Source: VFJL01 sp043752345
GTDB taxonomy: Bacteria > Pseudomonadota > Gammaproteobacteria > Burkholderiales > Nitrosomonadaceae
DNA: 21,226 bases
NCBI GenBank assembly: GCA_043752345.1
Contig: JAYUYT010000129.1
Location: 1-21,226, forward strand
Reading direction: 5' to 3'
Within the stretch, counting starts at the first letter, position 1. Each line of letters starts with the position of its first letter. The position numbers and the translations under genes were made by a program. The notes under the pieces are model-generated. The model searched no databases. It was not told the origin of the DNA and saw nothing but the letters and a program-made list of their open reading frames with translations. This document shows positions 17,222 through 21,226 of this stretch, one piece after another.

Positions 17222-17977
17222 TTAACTCTGTGCTGCCCGACAGATCGTGATGAATTCATCGGCAACGAGCGAGGCTCCGCCGATCAGTCCGCCATCAATA
17301 TCTGCCATGGTGAATAACTCCGCAGCGTTACTCGCTTTGACGCTGCCACCATAAAGAACCAGTAACTCCGCAGCAACTGCAACATCATGCGTAGCGACTC
17401 GATTGCGGATGAAGGCATGCACGTCCTGGGCCTGCTGCGGTGTGGCCGTTCTGCCGGTACCGATGGCCCATACCGGCTCGTAGGCCAGCACCGATTTGGC
17501 CAGTACCTTGACACCCAGCAATTCGATTACCGCGTCCAGTTGCTCCGCCACCACTTGCTCAGTAACGTTGGCTTCACGCTGTGCCAGGGTCTCGCCGACA
17601 CACAGAATAGGCATCAACCCAGCAGCCTGTGCGGCCTTGAATTTCAGCGCCACGATGTGGCTATCTTCGCCGTACAAGGCACGCCGTTCCGAGTGACCGA
17701 CAATCACATAGCGACAGCCGAAGTCCGCCAGCATTGCCGCAGACACCTCACCGGTGTAGGCTCCCTTGTCATGCTGACTCACGTTCTGCGCACCCCAGGA
17801 AACATGGGTAGATTGCAGCAATGACTGCACCTGTGACAGGTAGGGATAAGGCACACACACGGTGCAGCTCGCTCCACGCAATCCTGCTGTCCCGGTGACA
17901 ATCGTGTCCAGCAAGTCTAGATTCTGCGCTATTCCGCCATGCATTTTCCAGTTGCCTGCAACCAGTTTCGAGCGCAT
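17222..17977 (-). CDS. tpiA: Triosephosphate isomerase
   Basis: This cytoplasmic TIM-barrel enzyme interconverts dihydroxyacetone phosphate and glyceraldehyde 3-phosphate in glycolysis, gluconeogenesis and the Calvin cycle. All catalytic residues are present: N9 and K11 in AGNWKMHG, H95 in IVGHSERR, and E167 in AYEPVWAIGTG. The phosphate-binding YGGSVK and GGLIGGASL loops are at about 209-238. The length of 251 residues is normal. The ATG gives the standard MRSKLVAGNWKM beginning. A good promoter lies just upstream, making tpiA the first gene of a tpiA-secG-tRNA unit. Confidence 0.98.
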   Translation of the reverse strand: MRSKLVAGNWKMHGGIAQNLDLLDTIVTGTAGLRGASCTVCVPYPYLSQVQSLLQSTHVSWGAQNVSQHDKGAYTGEVSAAMLADFGCRYVIVGHSERRALYGEDSHIVALKFKAAQAAGLMPILCVGETLAQREANVTEQVVAEQLDAVIELLGVKVLAKSVLAYEPVWAIGTGRTATPQQAQDVHAFIRNRVATHDVAVAAELLVLYGGSVKASNAAELFTMADIDGGLIGGASLVADEFITICRAAQS

Positions 17978-18004
17978 AGCTATCTTTGTCCCTAAAAGGT
18001 GCGA

Positions 18005-18033
18005 ATGTTACCCGTGAACGAGTACCCGGTCAA
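18005..18033 (-). promoter_or_regulatory. Sigma70-type promoter of tpiA
   Basis: On the minus strand TTGACC (18033-18028) and TAACAT (18010-18005) are separated by exactly 17 bases, a close match to the -35/-10 consensus. Transcription would begin near 17998, about 20 bases before the tpiA ATG. A CCGTGA/TCACGG dyad (18012-18017 and 18034-18039) overlaps the spacer and the edge of the -35 box and could be an operator, but this is unproven. Confidence 0.6.
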
Positions 18034-18241
18034 TCACGGTGAGCGATTGCGGGGAGCTTGATACGCATCACAAAATACGAAAAAGTAAAACAGAACGGAC
18101 GAATATGAGGCGATTGGTGCGGTGCAGGATGCGGTCACCCTGTTTATAGCCTGGCTGAAGCATGAAATTGTCGTCGAACTCACCAGTAACTGCATGTTAC
18201 ACAACGCAATTTCCGGTTTGAAGGTTTTGCCAAGAAACTCC

Positions 18242-19051
18242 CTAGCCAAAACGTCCAGTGATGTAATCTTCCGTTTGCTTGTTCTTGGGTTTGATGAAAA
18301 TAGTGTCGGTGACGCCGAATTCAATGAGTTCGCCCAGATACATATAGGCGGTGTAGTCCGACACTCGTGCTGCCTGCTGCATATTATGGGTAACGATGAG
18401 AATGGTCACTTTGTCTTTCAGGTCGGTAATAAGTTCCTCGATGCTGGCAGTAGCGATCGGATCCAGCGCCGAGGTGGGCTCATCGAACAGCAGAATTTCA
18501 GGATCGGTGGCTAGCGCGCGTGCAATGCACAAGCGCTGTTGCTGTCCACCGGAGAGATTGAAAGCCAGTTGATTCAGACGATCTTTCACTTCATCCCATA
18601 GCGCCGCGTCACGCAGAGCTTCTTCCACTTTCTCGTCCAGCACGGCACGCTGCCTTACACCCCGTACCCGCAGACCGTAAGCAACATTTTCATAAATCGA
18701 CTTGGGGAAAGGGTTGGGTTTCTGGAACACCATGCTGATGCGCATGCGTACTTCAATCGGATCCACATTGCCTGCAAGAATATTGACGTTGTCCGGATGC
18801 AGAATAATCTCGCCCATATAGCGGTTGCCGGGATAAAGGTCGTGCATGCGGTTAAAGCAGCGTAGAAAAGTGGATTTGCCGCAGCCAGACGGGCCTATCA
18901 GCGCCGTCACCTGTTTTTCATGCAATGCCATATTGATGTTTTTAAGTGCATTGAACTCACCATAGTAAAAACTCAAATCCCTGACTTCAGATTTGTACTG
19001 GGTTGGCGTGGCGTGTACAACAGTGCTCTCGTGCATGCGATCCTCTACCAT
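18242..19051 (-). CDS. pstB: Phosphate ABC transporter ATP-binding protein PstB
   Basis: PstB is the ATPase of the high-affinity phosphate importer; it sits as a dimer under PstC and PstA. The ABC motifs are complete: Walker A GPSGCGKST (53-61), Q-loop SMVFQKPNPFPKS with the proline run typical of PstB, signature LSGGQQQR (166-173), Walker B ILLFDEPTSALDP (from 186) and H-loop H222. The length is 269 residues from ATG 19051, which overlaps the pstA stop. An ATG at 19036 is a good alternative, since GAGGA (19041-19045) lies 4 bases upstream; it would give 264 residues. Usually phoU follows, but here the strand is empty up to tpiA. Confidence 0.97.
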   Translation of the reverse strand: MVEDRMHESTVVHATPTQYKSEVRDLSFYYGEFNALKNINMALHEKQVTALIGPSGCGKSTFLRCFNRMHDLYPGNRYMGEIILHPDNVNILAGNVDPIEVRMRISMVFQKPNPFPKSIYENVAYGLRVRGVRQRAVLDEKVEEALRDAALWDEVKDRLNQLAFNLSGGQQQRLCIARALATDPEILLFDEPTSALDPIATASIEELITDLKDKVTILIVTHNMQQAARVSDYTAYMYLGELIEFGVTDTIFIKPKNKQTEDYITGRFG

Positions 19052-19971
19052 TTTATTTTCTTACGCATACGATAACGTAAATAGATGGCCAAACCGTTCA
19101 TGGCAAGAGTCATCACTACCAGCACCAATCCTGCTGCCGCCGCGTTCAACTGAAATGCCTCTTCCGGCCGCGATACCCAGTTGAACATCTGAATCGGCAT
19201 TACGGTAAACGGCGAGGTCAACCATTCGAAAGACAGAAAAGGAAATTCGGTCTGGACCAGTGACGGTGGCAGAAAAGCAATAAAGGTCATCGCACCGATG
19301 GTGATAATAGGTGCGGTTTCACCAATCGCACGCGCCAGGCCGATAATGATGCCGGTCAAAATACCTGCTGCGGCATAGGGAATCAGATGATCAGAGACGG
19401 TTTGCCATTTGGTCGCGCCGAGCGCATAAGCACCCTCACGAATGGCCACAGGAATGGCACGGATGGCCTCACGAGTGGTGACGATCACTACCGGCAGGAT
19501 CAGTAATGCCAGCGCCAAACCCGCCGATAGAATGCTCTGACCGAAACCCAGTTGATACACGAACAAACCCAATGCCAGCAATCCGTAGATGATGGATGGC
19601 ACCCCGGCAAGATTAGTGACATTGACCTCAATGATTTCGGTCACGAGATTCTTCGGTGCGTATTCCTCCAGATAAACGCCCGCCCCTATGCCCATCGGTA
19701 CCGCCGCTATAATGGTTACCAGCATCACCAGGGAAGTGCCGACCCATGCCGATAATATGCCGGCCGACCCTGGGCGCCGCGATGGAAAGGAAGTAAAAAA
19801 ATCCCACGACAGACGTGGCATCCCATCAATGATCATCTGCGCGAATAACACCGTGAACGTGAGTACTGCGATCATCAATGCAAACATGCCCACAGCCATG
19901 AACATCAGATCCCAACGCTTGTGGCGTACGATGATGGCGCGGATTTCGTGCAGTTTGTCAGTGTTACTCAT
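19045..19971 (-). CDS. pstA: Phosphate ABC transporter permease PstA
   Basis: PstA is one of the two inner-membrane channel subunits of the phosphate importer. The 308-residue protein has about six transmembrane helices after a hydrophilic N-terminus. The cytoplasmic EAA loop that docks on PstB is present as EAIRAIPVAIREGAYALGAT (about residues 165-184), and VPSIIYGLLALGLFVY is typical of PstA. The protein ends MRKKIKW, and the TAG stop overlaps the beginning of pstB. It follows pstC by 15 bases, so pstC, pstA and pstB form one operon. Confidence 0.96.
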   Translation of the reverse strand: MSNTDKLHEIRAIIVRHKRWDLMFMAVGMFALMIAVLTFTVLFAQMIIDGMPRLSWDFFTSFPSRRPGSAGILSAWVGTSLVMLVTIIAAVPMGIGAGVYLEEYAPKNLVTEIIEVNVTNLAGVPSIIYGLLALGLFVYQLGFGQSILSAGLALALLILPVVIVTTREAIRAIPVAIREGAYALGATKWQTVSDHLIPYAAAGILTGIIIGLARAIGETAPIITIGAMTFIAFLPPSLVQTEFPFLSFEWLTSPFTVMPIQMFNWVSRPEEAFQLNAAAAGLVLVVMTLAMNGLAIYLRYRMRKKIKW

Positions 19972-19986
19972 CAGATGGATTCAGGC

Positions 19987-20925
19987 TCAATAAATTTCAC
20001 GATAACGTTTACGCAAAATGTGGCCAATGATGTTGAACACGAGCGTCATTAGCAGCAATGTAAGTCCGGCAGCAAAAATGGTCTGGTAGCCGATGCTGCC
20101 GTGAGGCAGGTCACCCAGACTCACTTGCACAATATAGGCAGTGATGGTTGCCGCCGGCTCCATCGGATTCCAGGTGAGATTGGGCTGCATACCGGCTGCT
20201 ACTGCCACTACCATGGTTTCCCCCACCGCGCGGGAAATACCGAGAATATATGCGGCGGCGATGCCGGAATAAGCCGCCGGCATTACTACCCGGATGGCGG
20301 TCTGGAAGCGTGTGGCACCCATTGCATAGGAGCCTTCGCGCATGCTCATGGGTACTGCGCGCATCGCGTCCTCGGACAGAGAGCTCACATAGGGGATGAT
20401 CATGATGCCCATCACCAGTCCGGCGGAGAGCAGACTGAAACCCGGCAGCTCAGGAAAGATTTGCTGCAGCAGCGGTGTGACAAACAGCAGCGCAAAATAT
20501 CCGTACACGATAGTGGGTACACCGCCCAGCAACTCGAGAAACGGTTTGGCTATTTCACGCACAGCGAAAGGTGCAAATTCGGAAAGATAGATTGCGATGA
20601 TGGTGCCCATCGGAATCGCTACCAGTAGCGCCACCGCAGAGCTTACCAACGTGCCGGAGACCAGCGGCAATATGCCATAGTGCGCATCATCAAACAGCGG
20701 CGTCCATTGAGTGTCCGTAAGAAAATCCCAAATGGAAACATGCTGGAAGAACTCATACGACTCTTTCACCAGCATCACCACAATGGCCAGCGTGATTGCA
20801 ACCGAGGCAAATGCCGTCAGAAACAGCAGTGCCTCAATGAAACGTTCACGCAAATTGCGGCGGAAACTGTACCCAAGTCTTTTGGGCTGGCTGATTTCAG
20901 CGGGAGACTTTGCTGTCACGGACAA
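19987..20925 (-). CDS. pstC: Phosphate ABC transporter permease PstC
   Basis: PstC pairs with PstA to form the phosphate channel in the inner membrane. The 312-residue protein has an N-terminal cytoplasmic segment of about 30 residues and about six transmembrane helices. Its EAA loop is EDAMRAVPMSMREGSYAMGA, and FLELLGGVPTIVYGYFALLF is characteristic of the family. The start is a TTG (20925-20923) with AAAGG about 5 bases upstream; a GTG two codons later is an alternative, so the N-terminus is uncertain by six bases. It is the first gene of the visible pst operon, directly behind a PHO box. No pstS is seen upstream. Confidence 0.95.
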   Translation of the reverse strand: MSVTAKSPAEISQPKRLGYSFRRNLRERFIEALLFLTAFASVAITLAIVVMLVKESYEFFQHVSIWDFLTDTQWTPLFDDAHYGILPLVSGTLVSSAVALLVAIPMGTIIAIYLSEFAPFAVREIAKPFLELLGGVPTIVYGYFALLFVTPLLQQIFPELPGFSLLSAGLVMGIMIIPYVSSLSEDAMRAVPMSMREGSYAMGATRFQTAIRVVMPAAYSGIAAAYILGISRAVGETMVVAVAAGMQPNLTWNPMEPAATITAYIVQVSLGDLPHGSIGYQTIFAAGLTLLLMTLVFNIIGHILRKRYREIY

Positions 20926-21136
20926 ATGCCTTTTGAGGAGAGAGGAGATCTCTCGGTCAAGCCGAATACTACGATGGAAATGTTACAATCTCGTGACACA
21001 TGCAGTCAGATTAGGGATCCACTCCTCGTTCTTTCCTTGCAGATACTCTACTATCCAATTGAATTTAATGTAAGTATCTTGGTCGATCGTGTTGTGCTAT
21101 CAGCCTATTGCATCTTCCCGCTCGACACCTGTCACC
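20926..21136. other. Gene-free upstream region of the pst operon
   Basis: This stretch is mostly non-coding apart from the PHO box and -10 element described separately. A small GGAGATCTC dyad around 20944-20955 lies in the predicted leader of pstC. No open frame here resembles PstS or any family I recognise. Short frames on the plus strand have no ribosome site and no recognisable content. Confidence 0.6.
20966..20999 (-). promoter_or_regulatory. PHO box and -10 element of the pstCAB operon (PhoB-type promoter)
   Basis: On the minus strand, GTGTCAC (20999-20993) and TTGTAAC (20988-20982) are direct-repeat half-sites separated by four bases (GAGA), giving the 11-base period of PhoB-binding PHO boxes (consensus CTGTCAT-N4-CTGTCAT/C). 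Exactly ten bases after the second half-site is TAGTAT (20971-20966), a -10 element at the same distance as in the Escherichia coli phoA promoter. No -35 element is needed, because PhoB replaces it. Transcription would start near 20959, about 35 bases before pstC. Phosphate-starvation control by PhoB/PhoR is inferred from this match. Confidence 0.7.
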
Positions 21137-21183
21137 TTTCGGCATTAAGGCGCCACTGATTTCCGGCGTAATGGCGCCACTTT
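21137..21183. repeat. Direct repeats with GGCGCC core, possible insertion-sequence end
   Basis: An 18-base unit, CGGCATTAAGGCGCCACT (21140-21157), recurs as CGGCGTAATGGCGCCACT (21164-21181). The two match at 15 of 18 positions at a 24-base offset, and both are preceded by TTTC. Repeated internal units near a terminus are typical of IS21-family elements, whose ends carry several copies for transposase binding. This resemblance is from memory. The transposase genes, if present, lie beyond the right edge of the window. Confidence 0.4.
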
Positions 21184-21226
21184 GAACCGTCATTTCAGGG
21201 ACTCAAACTGGGGGTCAAGAATGCGT

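Noticed and set aside
18186..18200. GTAAC-TGCAT-GTTAC inverted repeat after pstB
   Set aside because: It is short, has low GC and lacks a T-run, so it is not a convincing terminator or operator.
18034..18324. Minus-strand frame of 96 residues between pstB and tpiA
   Set aside because: It overlaps the end of pstB in another frame, has no ribosome site and resembles no family, including PhoU.
20711..21159. Plus-strand frames of 120-159 residues upstream of and overlapping pstC
   Set aside because: They are mostly the antisense of pstC, and their ends cover the PHO box region. No ribosome site or family match is visible.
1..21226. CRISPR array, prophage or complete transposon
   Set aside because: No regularly spaced repeats, integrase, phage structural genes or transposase could be found on either strand.

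Overview
The window reads as chromosomal DNA from a betaproteobacterium. The protein sequences look most like Nitrosomonadales (a Nitrosomonas or Nitrosospira type), but that lower rank is an impression from family resemblance and was not tested. Every convincing gene lies on the minus strand, so transcription runs from high to low coordinates. The class-level call rests on the order tpiA - secG - tRNA-Leu - nuoA..N, on separate nuoC and nuoD genes, and on NuoA/B/E/F sequences of betaproteobacterial type.

In transcription order, the right edge (20926-21226) has no gene. It carries a well-formed PHO box promoter next to pstC and, at the extreme edge, a pair of GGCGCC-containing direct repeats that may mark the end of an insertion sequence. 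Next comes pstC-pstA-pstB (20925-18242), the membrane and ATPase parts of the high-affinity phosphate ABC importer. Neither pstS nor phoU is beside it. After about 260 bases with a sigma70-type promoter come tpiA (triosephosphate isomerase), secG (Sec translocon subunit) and tRNA-Leu(GAG).

From 16582 to 1947 lies a complete 14-gene nuo operon, nuoA to nuoN, encoding the proton-pumping NADH:quinone oxidoreductase (complex I). NuoE, F and G form the NADH-oxidising arm, and NuoB, C, D and I form the connecting and quinone-reducing arm. NuoA, H, J, K, L, M and N form the membrane arm. All the usual Fe-S cysteines are present except those of the optional N7 cluster in NuoG, where two of the four ligand positions are serine. 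Genes overlap or are spaced by fewer than 90 bases throughout, so one transcript or a few are expected. Several starts are GTG or TTG.

The left end is the accessory part. About 100 bases after nuoN, on the same strand, lies a 534-residue protein with an N-terminal HNH nuclease domain followed by a ParB/DndB-like domain carrying a DGQHK motif. This is the reverse of the domain order in GmrSD/SspE-type nucleases and is the best candidate here for an undescribed defence-related protein. It is followed by a paired REP-like inverted repeat (71-149) with a GTAG head. No CRISPR array, rRNA, prophage or complete transposon is visible.
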